Source: Ignavibacteriales bacterium (GTDB lineage Bacteria; Bacteroidota; Ignavibacteria; Ignavibacteriales; Ignavibacteriaceae). Taken from it: a stretch of DNA of 64,000 nt. How positions within the stretch are numbered: position 1 is the first letter of the stretch; each line of letters opens with the position of its first letter. This document shows, piece after piece, positions 16,461-26,300 of this stretch. The DNA lies in NCBI GenBank assembly GCA_020061995.1, contig JAGUXE010000166.1, positions 62,001 to 126,000 of the forward strand. The letters are read 5' to 3'. The notes beneath the pieces are model-generated. The model searched no databases, was not told where the DNA came from, and worked only from the letters and a program-made list of their open reading frames with translations. The translations under genes were made by a program, and so were the position numbers.

Positions 16461-19400
16461 TATTCAAGTCCTCGTTAAATCTAACAGCAACTAATTTAGA
16501 GATTCCTTCTTCCTGCATTGTTACACCATACATACTATCTGTTGCTTCCATTGTTCTTTTATTATGTGTAACAACTATAAACTGTGTGTTAGAACTAAAT
16601 TCTCGAAGTATTTTTGCAAAACGGTCAATGTTAGCATCGTCAAGCGGTGCATCAATTTCATCAAGAATACAGAATGGGCTTGGTTTAACCAGATAAATTG
16701 CGAACAGCAGCGCAATAGCCGTAAGAGTTTTTTCTCCGCCCGAAAGAAGTTCAATAGATGTCGGTCTTTTTCCTTTTGGTTTTGCAATTATCTCGATTTT
16801 CGCTTCAAGCGGATCACTATTTTCTTCAAGTCGGAGATCAGCTTCATCACCTGGATTAAATAAACCGCGGAAGATTCTAGTAAAGTGCGTTCTGATTTGT
16901 TCGAATGTATCCATGAATAGAGATTGTGCAGTAGTGTTAATTTCTTCGATAGTTTTAATAAGATCTCGTTCTGAATCAATTAAATCGGTTCGTTGTTTCA
17001 TTAAAAAATCAAGTCGTTCTTTTTCTTCTTCATATTCTGAATAAGCGAGAAGATTAATTGGACCGAGATTTCTGATTTGTTGTTTTAATGAGTGAACTTC
17101 TTCAGAGCGACTTCTAAAATCAAATGTATCTAAATCATCAAACTCTTTTAATTCAAGAGTAAGCGAATAATTTTCCGAAATAGATTCTTTCAATGTAGCT
17201 GTCTTCAATTCAATCTCATTCAACTTTATTTCGCACGCATGAATATCATTCCCGACTATATCGCGTTCTTTGCGAAGTTTATTTTGGTCTGTTTCAAGTT
17301 CATTAATTTTTGAGCGAATACTACGAAACTTGAAGTCAATAGCTTCTTCTTCTTTGATTAACTTATCTTTGATAAGAAGGAGTTCATCCAGTTCAAACTG
17401 TTTATCATCAACAATTGAAACGAGGGTTAAAAGCTCCTCTTCGCCGTTTTTGATATCACTTTCACGCTTGATAATAGAGCGTTTTACAGATTCGATAGTC
17501 TCTTCGGCACGTCTTACTGCGTTTTCTAAATTTCTTCTTTCACCCAGATAACGTTCATGTTCCAGATTAACTTTATTTTGTGAGGATATAAGTATGGAAT
17601 ATTCACGCTCTAAAATTTGAAATGCTTCATCTAAAAGACGTTGTTCTTCATCAGCTTTTTTCTTTTCTTCAATTCTTTCAGAAAGTATGCTATCAAGTTT
17701 TTCTCTTTCATTATCAATAAAATTTGAATGAGAAGCGAGTTCTTGAATTTCTTGTCGAGCTTTTTCTATTTCATCAGACGCTTTTTGTTTTTCGAATTCA
17801 AATCGGGAAATTTGTTTATCAACGTTTGCCAGATCGTTTAATAAAAATCTTCCTTTTTCTGACAAAACCTTTAAATCAATCGAACCAAGTTCTTCTTCTA
17901 ATTTTTCAATTTCATTTTTTGTTGATGCTAATTGTTTCTCTTTAAGCGGAACTTCTTTTTTTAGATTATCAAGAAGCTGCTTTCTTCCAAACAATGTATC
18001 ATCTAATCGAGGTTCGGAACCGGCTTCTATTACACCGGAGTAGTGAACAAAATCACCTTTAAGGGTTGCGCAATTAAATGTTTTATATTTTTGAGCTAAT
18101 CTGAAAGCGGCATCAATTGAATCAACAATGATTGTATCTTTTAACAACTGTTTGAAAAAAGGTTCCCAACGTGCTTCTGTTTCAACAAGATCAATTGCCC
18201 AGCCGACAAATCCTTCCTCGTTCTTAATATATTTAATCCGTCTTTTGAGCAGAAATGAATTTAATTTCTCGAAAACATTTTCTTTCTTGTCATAAAAAGA
18301 AGAGACATAAAAGGAGGCTTTACCAAAGTTGTGCTGCTGAAGAAAGTTAATACCTTTTTTTACTTCATCCAATGATTCAACTAATATGTTATTGAGGTTA
18401 CTTTTAAGTGCTGCCTCAATTGCAAATTGATATTGTTCCGCAGTGTTTCCTAAATTTGCGAGAAGGTTCTTGTCGGCATTTGACCAGGTGTTTTCTTCCA
18501 ACAGAGCTTTCGCCCCTTTTGAAAATCCTTCTAAATTATCAATAAGACTTTGAAGAAATGAGATTTTATCATGAAGATTATTGATAACCCCTTTTTCCTC
18601 GAGTTCCTTTTCTTTTAATTTTGTTATTCTTACTTCGAGGTCTTCTTTTTCTTTTTGTTTCTTTGTGAAGAGGTCTTCGGTTTCAGTTAGTTTATTCTGT
18701 AAATCAGAGCGTTCATTACTCAACTCTTCAATAAACCCGACAGTCTTAGCAATGTTTGCAGTAAAGTTTTGGATCTGTTCATTCAGCTTTGCAATAGAAG
18801 CATTTGTGCGATTTAGCGATTCATTCAAATTAGAAAGTTCATTCTCTTTAGAAGCTATTTCTTTAAACTGAACGAGAAGCGTTTCGGCATAATCTTTAAC
18901 TTTTGTCCGTTGTTCGTCAACACTAACTTTTTTAGCAGATACATTTTCGGCTAATAGTTCTTTTTCAAGTTGAGCAGCAACAATTTTTGATGCAATTTCC
19001 TCAATTCTTTCAGAACTATCTTCACGTTCTGATTCAGAGATTTCTAATTGCGATTGGAGCTCTTCAAGCTCCTGTTTGTATCTTTCAATATTTCTATTGA
19101 GTGATTTTTCGCGTTCTGCGGAAACTGAGAGAGATTGTTGAACAGAATGAATTTTTTCTGTTTGGATTGATATTTCGCTTCTTTTTTCTTTTAGTTCGGA
19201 CTCAATTCCGTAAAGTTCTTCTTTTATCTCTTTTAATTGATCATCAAGTCTCGAAAGTTCAGATTCCAAAATTAATTTACGTTGGAAGGCTTCTTCCTTC
19301 TTCAACTTAAACGCATGCTTGTTTTTCGTGTATAAGGTAAGTTCGCGTTCTGCAAGATCAATCTCAAGCTCTCGCAAAGTTGAAGAAACCTTGTTGTATT

Positions 19401-20040
19401 TGTCGGCGCGTTTAGCCTGACGCTCAAGAGAGTTAACTTTCTTTTCTACTTCAGAAACAATATCGTTTACACGTGTTAGATCTAATTTTACATCATCAAG
19501 TTTTTTTAGAGTAAGGCGGCGGCGCAATTTATATTTATTAACTCCGGCAGCTTCTTCAAACATATTGCGACGCTCTTCGGCTTTATTACTTAGAATTGTC
19601 TCAACCATTTTTAATTCGATAACCGAATAGGCATTTGCCCCCATTCCTGTATCCATAAAAAGATTGGTTATATCTTTAAGCCGGCAAATATTTTTATTTA
19701 AAAGATATTCGCTTTCACCCGAACGGAAAATTCTTCTTGATATTGTAACTTCGGAATATTCAGTAGGAAGAATTCCTCTGTCATTTTCGATGGTTAAAGA
19801 AACTTCAGCCATTCCCATCGGCTTTCGACTTGCTGTTCCATTAAAGATTACATTTTCCATTTTATCAGATCGAAGAGTACTACTCTTTTGCTCACCCAGA
19901 CACCATCGGATAGCATCAACAATATTAGTTTTGCCGCAACCGTTGGGACCAACAATACCCGTCATTCCTTTATTAAAGGAAACCTCCGTCTTTGATGCAA
20001 AAGATTTGAATCCTAATATGTCAAGTTTTTTTAAATACAA
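16450..20040 (-). CDS. smc: Chromosome partition protein SMC
   Basis: This ABC-type condensin ATPase compacts and segregates the chromosome. The 1196-aa protein shows the canonical order: Walker A 'GPNGCGKTNIVDAIRWCLGEQ' in two parts near residue 31, long coiled coil, hinge (~510-660), second coiled coil, then the signature 'LLSGGEKTLTAIALLFAI' and Walker B 'PFCILDEIDAPLDD' near the C-terminus. Translation begins at TTG: a TAA lies two codons upstream in frame, and the next residues 'YLKKLDILGFKSFA' are the family N-terminus. It is full length. Confidence 0.97.
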   Translation of the reverse strand: MYLKKLDILGFKSFASKTEVSFNKGMTGIVGPNGCGKTNIVDAIRWCLGEQKSSTLRSDKMENVIFNGTASRKPMGMAEVSLTIENDRGILPTEYSEVTISRRIFRSGESEYLLNKNICRLKDITNLFMDTGMGANAYSVIELKMVETILSNKAEERRNMFEEAAGVNKYKLRRRLTLKKLDDVKLDLTRVNDIVSEVEKKVNSLERQAKRADKYNKVSSTLRELEIDLAERELTLYTKNKHAFKLKKEEAFQRKLILESELSRLDDQLKEIKEELYGIESELKEKRSEISIQTEKIHSVQQSLSVSAEREKSLNRNIERYKQELEELQSQLEISESEREDSSERIEEIASKIVAAQLEKELLAENVSAKKVSVDEQRTKVKDYAETLLVQFKEIASKENELSNLNESLNRTNASIAKLNEQIQNFTANIAKTVGFIEELSNERSDLQNKLTETEDLFTKKQKEKEDLEVRITKLKEKELEEKGVINNLHDKISFLQSLIDNLEGFSKGAKALLEENTWSNADKNLLANLGNTAEQYQFAIEAALKSNLNNILVESLDEVKKGINFLQQHNFGKASFYVSSFYDKKENVFEKLNSFLLKRRIKYIKNEEGFVGWAIDLVETEARWEPFFKQLLKDTIIVDSIDAAFRLAQKYKTFNCATLKGDFVHYSGVIEAGSEPRLDDTLFGRKQLLDNLKKEVPLKEKQLASTKNEIEKLEEELGSIDLKVLSEKGRFLLNDLANVDKQISRFEFEKQKASDEIEKARQEIQELASHSNFIDNEREKLDSILSERIEEKKKADEEQRLLDEAFQILEREYSILISSQNKVNLEHERYLGERRNLENAVRRAEETIESVKRSIIKRESDIKNGEEELLTLVSIVDDKQFELDELLLIKDKLIKEEEAIDFKFRSIRSKINELETDQNKLRKERDIVGNDIHACEIKLNEIELKTATLKESISENYSLTLELKEFDDLDTFDFRSRSEEVHSLKQQIRNLGPINLLAYSEYEEEKERLDFLMKQRTDLIDSERDLIKTIEEINTTAQSLFMDTFEQIRTHFTRIFRGLFNPGDEADLRLEENSDPLEAKIEIIAKPKGKRPTSIELLSGGEKTLTAIALLFAIYLVKPSPFCILDEIDAPLDDANIDRFAKILREFSSNTQFIVVTHNKRTMEATDSMYGVTMQEEGISKLVAVRFNEDLNIVA

Positions 20041-20061
20041 TTCTTATTTATACTCTGAAAG

Positions 20062-22635
20062 TTATTTTATGTAATGAAGAATATAATCGATAACTAAGTT
20101 AGTCGATTGGAAATAAAAGAGAAAAACCGATAAAGAAGTAGCAATAATTACAAAGCTATAAAAATAGACAGAAGAAGGTTTTACATCATAAATAACGTAA
20201 ATCCCTTTTATTAATCTGTAAATTACCCACAGTCCGATAACAATTAAAATCAAATAAACATAGAGATTGATTACGTCAGCATGAAGAATTCTATATAAAA
20301 CTATAGCTACCGGAATTATTAATACAATCGGTAGAAAAGACCAGGTCACCGCAAAAAAAGAATTTGAGATAAATACACGATTCATAACAAACAATGATCC
20401 GAGTTTAACTATGAGGGTGAGGAATAAAATCAAAAGAAGAAACATTGCAGTTAAAATTCCCAAAGAATATAAAGGCTGCCAGGTAAGGAAACTCATCACC
20501 TCCATTATTGTGTGGCTTCCGAAAGCAAGTAGAAATTTCTCAAAAAAAATGTCAGTTCTTAAATGGTATAATATACTGCTTGTTATTAATGCCAGAACTG
20601 CTGATGCTGCTATCGAAAGAACCGCGGTATGTAATCCCGAAATAATTCGTAAATCTCTAATATCAGCATAAAAATTATAAGGACGAAGGAGTGCACGTGA
20701 ACTATCTTCTCTAAATTTTCTTCCGGTGTTAACTAAAAATCCTATCATTAAAGCCAATACCAATCCGAAAAGAATAAATACCATCGGCGCATCATCTTTT
20801 CTAACACCGAGAGGAATTGTAACTCTCTCCAAATTATTCAATTTTGATTGAATAACTTTGTAGGTAATCCGGTTTAAATTTCTTTTTTCACTGAGAATCC
20901 CAAGACGAATAACCTTATCAATATTATAACCTGAAGCAATTGAGTGATAATCGCTTCGATAATCGAACATAGTATTTAAGAAAAAACCGGCGCTATAATT
21001 TTCTTCAGAAAAAGAAATTAAATCAGCGAAGTATTTTGCCTGAGCTTCATAAGTGAATTCGTTTGTATAACCGGTTGAACTTCCGAGGTTTGCGATATAT
21101 CCCGCTTCGCTAATGAATAATTTTCCTCTTCCGACTAATTCACTCAAATTATTATAAGTCTCTTTATCTTCAGCAATCGAACGATTAATAAATTCAAATC
21201 CGTAAAGATCGAGTTCCGGAAAGTCTATTCCATCAAAGGATGCAAACGAAGCATAAACCAGCAAAGATTTATAATTTTTTAATAATTGAGATAACTGTTT
21301 TATGTATTCAATAGAACCAACTGAAGTTGACACATAACCGGTTCCGAGTCCAAAGCCTGCTATTGAACTAAAGTCTCTGAAGGCAGCCGCAAACTGGTTT
21401 AAATAATTTTTTGACCTCACAAGAAAATTCTGAGATTCGATAACCCCTTCAGGAATCGAATTAACCGGAATTTCGATAAACGCCAATAAACCATATTTTT
21501 CACAGAGTGAAATCAAATAGGGATGGGGTGTATGAAATGCAAATCGAACAGCATTAAAGCCTGTCTCTTTAATTAATCTAAGGTCCTCTTCCATTGCATC
21601 ATAAGTAAGCATTGATAAAAAGGATTCATTCGAGGGTATATATGTTACCCCTTTTAATTGATAAGATTTTCCGTTTAGATAGAGTGAATCTTTTGATGAA
21701 TGTATGTTATAAAAACTTACACTTTTAGTTACTTCGTCAATTACAATTCCATCTTTTGAAACCTCTATTTGTACTGCATATTTATGTGGTGAATCCGGAT
21801 GCCACAAGGTTGGGTTTATATCAAAATTTTGGACTAAGTTTTTTTCTTTTCCCTTAGTAATTTGAACAGAGATTGTTGAGGTTGCAACAACTGATTTGTC
21901 ATCGGAAATTAAATTGAATTTAACATCAAACCAATTAGATTTTAACGCTGAATCAGGTTGAATTTTGAAATTTGTATTTTCAATTTTTGATGTAACGGTA
22001 AGTTTGAATTTATTGTTCCCTCCTAAATATTTGTAGGAGGATGAAAAAGAAGAGACGAAAATATTCGGCACAACCCGAATATAGACATCACGAAAAATTC
22101 CCCCGATATGTGCGGGAGCTAAAAATCGCTGCTTCACCGGAATAGTGTTTTCGGAATCTAATTTGGATGAAATCTTAACTGATAAAATATTTCTTTTATC
22201 ATGCCTCAATAAATCTTTAGGAAGTATAAAAGAAAATGGAAAATCGCCTCCGGTGTGCCTATAAATCAGAGAGTTGTTAATTGAAATATCGGCTGAATAA
22301 TTCAATCCCAAAAAATGAAGATCAAAGTTACTATTTGTTAAATCTTTATAGCTCAGCTCAAAAGATTTTTCAAAGACTAATTCTGCTTCACTATTATAAA
22401 ATGATGGGACCGAGACAGTCGTTTTCTGTTTTGCATCATCATCGGCAAAATAGACGTTCCACTTTCCGTTTAAGTGAATTACCTTACGAACCCCGGATTC
22501 TTCAATAAAATTAAATAAAGAATTGGAGTTGTTTTGCGAGGCTAATTCTTTAAAAACAACCTGTGCAAATGATGTTTGGATGGAAAAAGATAAAAGAACG
22601 GAGAAAATAAGAAAGTAAAATCTGTAAACCGTCAT
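20062..22635 (-). CDS. Membrane-anchored GH2-like protein, probably catalytically defective
   Basis: I chose the ATG at 22635, giving 857 aa, because it starts a clean signal peptide (cleavage near 'TSFAQ', residue ~25) and has AGGA upstream; an open TTG lies at 22674. Residues ~50-310 are sugar-binding and Ig-like modules and ~315-560 a TIM barrel in the order of β-galactosidase/β-glucuronidase family GH2 ('GFNAVRF', 'CEKYGLLAFIEIP'). The nucleophile site is kept ('ISEAGY', E510), but the usual 'GNE' acid/base motif reads 'GLGTGY' (429-434). The last ~230 residues contain about six hydrophobic helices resembling Yip1-type domains, an unusual fusion. Likely periplasmic sugar binding or sensing tied to the membrane (inference). 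A good -7/-33 promoter lies just upstream. Confidence 0.7.
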   Translation of the reverse strand: MTVYRFYFLIFSVLLSFSIQTSFAQVVFKELASQNNSNSLFNFIEESGVRKVIHLNGKWNVYFADDDAKQKTTVSVPSFYNSEAELVFEKSFELSYKDLTNSNFDLHFLGLNYSADISINNSLIYRHTGGDFPFSFILPKDLLRHDKRNILSVKISSKLDSENTIPVKQRFLAPAHIGGIFRDVYIRVVPNIFVSSFSSSYKYLGGNNKFKLTVTSKIENTNFKIQPDSALKSNWFDVKFNLISDDKSVVATSTISVQITKGKEKNLVQNFDINPTLWHPDSPHKYAVQIEVSKDGIVIDEVTKSVSFYNIHSSKDSLYLNGKSYQLKGVTYIPSNESFLSMLTYDAMEEDLRLIKETGFNAVRFAFHTPHPYLISLCEKYGLLAFIEIPVNSIPEGVIESQNFLVRSKNYLNQFAAAFRDFSSIAGFGLGTGYVSTSVGSIEYIKQLSQLLKNYKSLLVYASFASFDGIDFPELDLYGFEFINRSIAEDKETYNNLSELVGRGKLFISEAGYIANLGSSTGYTNEFTYEAQAKYFADLISFSEENYSAGFFLNTMFDYRSDYHSIASGYNIDKVIRLGILSEKRNLNRITYKVIQSKLNNLERVTIPLGVRKDDAPMVFILFGLVLALMIGFLVNTGRKFREDSSRALLRPYNFYADIRDLRIISGLHTAVLSIAASAVLALITSSILYHLRTDIFFEKFLLAFGSHTIMEVMSFLTWQPLYSLGILTAMFLLLILFLTLIVKLGSLFVMNRVFISNSFFAVTWSFLPIVLIIPVAIVLYRILHADVINLYVYLILIVIGLWVIYRLIKGIYVIYDVKPSSVYFYSFVIIATSLSVFLFYFQSTNLVIDYILHYIK

Positions 22636-22671
22636 CAACAGTAGTTTTCCTAAAATTGTAAAATCAAACCA

Positions 22672-22703
22672 CAAATATACTATATTGAGGTAGGGGAAAT
22701 CAA
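22672..22703 (-). promoter_or_regulatory. Bacteroidota-type promoter (TTG-N21-TAnnTTTG)
   Basis: On the minus strand TTG (22703-22701) is followed after 21 bases by TATATTTG (22679-22672), which fits the Bacteroidota primary-sigma -33/-7 pattern. Transcription would begin near 22665, giving a 5' UTR of ~30 bases before the ATG at 22635. This supports the chosen start of the GH2-like gene. Confidence 0.6.
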
Positions 22704-22862
22704 TACAAAAGTAGGGTCACCTAAAGGAGTCATATAAGCTCAAACTCATAAGGCGTTTGTATGTAAAGGGTTAACTATTTGAGAGTTCTATTTATTTTTT
22801 GAAAAAGTATGGAAAAGTGGTTCAAAAGAGGGATTAAACGGGGTAGGGTTAGAATTTTTTAT

Positions 22863-22891
22863 TTGACAGAGGTGAAATTTAGTTATATATT
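22863..22891 (+). promoter_or_regulatory. rpsT promoter of classical sigma-70 form
   Basis: TTGACA (22863-22868), a 17-base spacer, and TATATT (22886-22891) lie 37 bases before the rpsT ATG. It is a near-perfect sigma-70 pattern in a genome that otherwise shows Bacteroidota-type elements. The upstream stretch 22704-22862 holds spaced G-runs but no gene. Confidence 0.6.
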
Positions 22892-22928
22892 AAGGGTCAA
22901 TTTTTTCAAGATTATAAGGCACTAAGTA

Positions 22929-23192
22929 ATGGCAAATCATAAATCTGCTAAAAAGAGAATATTAGTAAGCGCAAAGAAGAGAGCTGTAAATAAAAACACA
23001 ATTTCTAAATTGAAGACTTTAACAAAAAAAGTTTTATCTTCAACTGAAAAGACCGAAGCAGAAGGATTATACAAAGAAGCAGTTGCATTTATCGATAGAA
23101 TTGCTACAAAAGGAAAAATACACCGTAATACAGCAGCAAGAAGAAAATCTGCTTTAACGGGGCATGTAAACGGTTTAACCGTTACTCAATAA
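22929..23192 (+). CDS. rpsT: 30S ribosomal protein S20
   Basis: This primary 16S rRNA-binding protein of the small subunit has 87 aa, very rich in Lys and Arg. The N-terminus 'MANHKSAKKRILVSAKKRAVNKN' (in two parts) and 'IHRNTAARRKSALTGHVN' near the end match S20. AAGG lies ~9 bases before the ATG. It stands alone on the plus strand with tRNA-Asn downstream, between two large minus-strand blocks. Confidence 0.97.
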   Translation: MANHKSAKKRILVSAKKRAVNKNTISKLKTLTKKVLSSTEKTEAEGLYKEAVAFIDRIATKGKIHRNTAARRKSALTGHVNGLTVTQ

Positions 23193-23211
23193 AGTAATAT
23201 ATTCAGTTCGT

Positions 23212-23230
23212 TGGTTGACAAGTTCAACCA
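23212..23230 (+). terminator. Weak hairpin after rpsT
   Basis: TGGTTGA (23212-23218) pairs with TCAACCA (23224-23230) over a 5-base loop, followed by a moderately T-rich stretch. It could terminate rpsT transcription partially or mark an RNA-processing site before the tRNA. Confidence 0.35.
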
Positions 23231-23265
23231 TTATTCTTAATTTTATGTTCTAAAAAAAATAGTAT

Positions 23266-23340
23266 TCCGCGATAGCTCAATGGTGGAGCATTCGGCTGTT
23301 AACCGAAGGGTTGCAGGTTCGAGTCCTGCTCGCGGAGCCA
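23266..23340 (+). tRNA. tRNA-Asn (anticodon GTT), CCA encoded
   Basis: The cloverleaf can be drawn directly: acceptor TCCGCGA (23266-23272) pairs with TCGCGGA (23330-23336), discriminator G, then an encoded CCA (23338-23340). The anticodon stem-loop CGGCTGTTAACCG gives anticodon GTT (Asn), and the T arm contains GGTTCGAGTCC. No introns or odd bases are seen. It lies downstream of rpsT and upstream of a strong terminator. Confidence 0.97.
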
Positions 23341-23376
23341 AAGAACCCCATCCAAAAGGTTGGGGTTCTTTATTTT
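23341..23376 (+). terminator. Strong terminator after tRNA-Asn, probably bidirectional
   Basis: AAGAACCCCA (23341-23350) pairs perfectly with TGGGGTTCTT (23361-23370), followed by TATTTT on the plus strand. The facing minus-strand gene ends at 23394, so the same stem may also stop transcription from that side. Confidence 0.85.
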
Positions 23377-23393
23377 AATCACTTCACATTTTT

Positions 23394-26300
23394 TTACTTT
23401 ACCTTAATAACCACAAAAGTAACATCATCATCAGGTTCTAAATTATTTGTCCAACGCATTCCTTCTTCTTTAAGATGGTTGACAATTTCTTCCGGTTCTC
23501 TCCGTGCGGTTTTCTCGAAACAATACCTTGCCCGACTGTAACCGTATAGTTCATCTTTTTCGTTTTTCAGTTCAGCGAATCCATCACTCATCAATAGTAA
23601 AGTATCTCCTCTCTCTATGCGAGATTCTTTCACTTCATAGGAAACCCCTTTCATAGCACCCAATGGCATATTGCTGATTACAACTTCTTCGATGGTTTGA
23701 CTATTTTTTCTATAGATTAATAGTGGAGGCATACCCGCATTTGTAGTTACTATTTTGTTATTACTTATTTGTACGCAAGTAAGCGCCATCATTAATCTGC
23801 CGAGCTGCATATCTTTTATTGCTGAACTTGCATTTTCAAAAAATGGTTTTAGTTCTTTGTTGGTTCTATCCGACATAAAAAGTGATTTCATAATAGAGAC
23901 CATCATTCCCGACATCATTCCATGTCCGGTCGCATCTCCAAGAACTACAGTTAGTGTACCATCAAGATGAAGATGAAAATCGTAATAATCGCCCCCAACT
24001 TCGGTGGCAGTTTTCATATAGACAGCAATATCAAGATTCGGAAGTTGAGGTAGTCCTTTCGGAAGCATTGAAAGCTGCAGATTACGGGCTTCTTCAAGTT
24101 CTTTTGTCTTTCTATCATTCTCAATCTGGAGGAATTTCTTGTTTTCGTTTTCCTTTCTTCTCTCTAATTCATACTTTCTTATTCCGCCTAACACTCCTAC
24201 AAAACCGATAATATAAATTCCATATGCCCACCACGTAAGCCACCAGGGGGGATTAATCCTAAATGAATAAACATCTTCATTTGTTTTTACTCCATTTGAT
24301 GTGATAGCCCTAACTCTGAAAGTATAATTCCCCGAAGGAAGATTTTGATATTCGACATATGGGAGAACTGACGGACGAGACCATTCTTTATCAAATCCCT
24401 CTAAGAAATGTTCATAGCTCGATTGACGGGGGTCTCTGTAATTAAGAGCCGCATAATTAAAGACAAATGAATTTTCTGAGCTTGAAAGAGTTCGAGGATA
24501 TGAATAATAATAAAACTGTTTATTAACGCTTACAGAAGTAATCTTTAAGGGATAATTTTTTTGTTCACTTTTATAAATGTAAAGCCCAACTCCATTAAAA
24601 AACAATACCATATTTCCGAAACCATCAAGTGTAGAAGAAGAAGGGACTCCGGTGGCAATATTTTCGTCAGTGGGAAATAATTGGAACTGATCGCCCTCAG
24701 TTTTTATCGACCCCAAAGGGGATGAGAAATAAACAATTTCTCTAAAACGATCAAGAACGGGATTTGAAAGTCCGGCTGAAGGAAGCCCATCTTTCTTGGT
24801 ATAGAATTTTAGATTAGTTCCGTCAAAAATTACAAGCCCTCTCCCTCTAAGCCTGATATATAAATTTTCTCCGGCCTGGATATCCGTTTTAGTTCCCGCA
24901 ACACTTGCCCCTTTTAAAATTCTGAAATCAGCATTTGCATTTACACTATCAATTAAGTTGACAAAACTTTTTCCGTTAAAGACATAAAAACCACCAACCG
25001 TTAAGAAGTAGACTCCATTCTTCAGTTTACCAACGTAGTGAAGCTGTTCTGAAGGGACGTTCCAACTTTTCGGCGGTTTTGTCCACGACTTCCCATCATA
25101 TAACATTATTTCCGAATGAGCAGAAGAAATATCCTTTATGGTCTCAGCAAATATTCCAATGAACCAAAGCCTCTTATCATTATCTTCAATTAGATTAAAC
25201 AAACTATATTTACTACTATTATCCTCATTACTAAAAGGGGATTTAATCTCTGCAAATTTTTCTCCATCAAATCGCCCGAGATAGTAATCAGATTTAATGA
25301 GCTTATCGGCAGCAGGTCTTACATAGTTTTCCCAGGTATAAATATCACCATCGCTTGTTTCAAGTATGTTTGATGTGCTATAATGCTTACCGCCTTTTTC
25401 AGAAATACTCTTAGGTTTCAGAATCACTTCCCCGTCACTATTTAAAATTTTATTTACCATAGTGACTCCATTGGAGGTTGCAATCCAAATTCGCTTTTGG
25501 GAATCCTGATAAGTCTTAAAGGAGATGTTACTGGCAAGCCCATCTTCTTCAGTAATTGTTCGCAATTTATCACCATCCCAAACATTCAGACCCACGTTTT
25601 CGGTTCTTGCATAATCGGGAATTTCACTATACGAATATGAAACCCAAACCCAGCCATCACGGTCTGCGTAAGGATTTGTGATACCGCCTTGTGTTAATAA
25701 TAAGCCATCTTTTTTTGTTAGCATTTTGGAGTAATTAGTATAATATATTCCCAAGCCCTTTGTGGTATTTAATAAAATCCCATCATCGAGGGGAATTCCG
25801 TAAAAGCCATTCAGTGCATCGAATTTAACCAATTTCTCATTGCTAAGTGAAAAGAGTTGATCGGGATATTTTGAACTTTGGTCTTCTATAGTTCCGGGCA
25901 AAACGAATAACTCAGGAAAATATTTGTTAGGCTTTGTAAAAAGAGCATTTGTAAATCGAAAATCGTTTATTGTTTTGCCGGATTTCAGATCTTTAAAATC
26001 ATTCATTCCCTTCATAATATCTGATGGTTTCCACTTACCGTTATCAAATTCATAAATAATGTTATTATTGGTATTGAACAACTCACCGTCGAAGAAAAAT
26101 GTAGTTAAAAATAATTTATTCAGGTTTTTACTGTAATAAACCTGTAATGGACGCTGATCAGATTTAAGCTGCTTCATCATGTCTGTAAACTGGTGGAATT
26201 TATTCCCATCGTACATTAAGACACCGGAATTATTAGCAGTTTCTATTATTAAACTTCCACCATTAAATGCCATCCATGTGTTTCCTTCCTTATCAATCGA

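Noticed and set aside
22811..22848. MraZ-box-like array of spaced G-runs (GG, GG, GGG, GGGG, GGG) upstream of rpsT
   Set aside because: The spacing is irregular (8-11 bases), no mraZ/dcw gene is nearby, and the TGGGN pattern is not kept.
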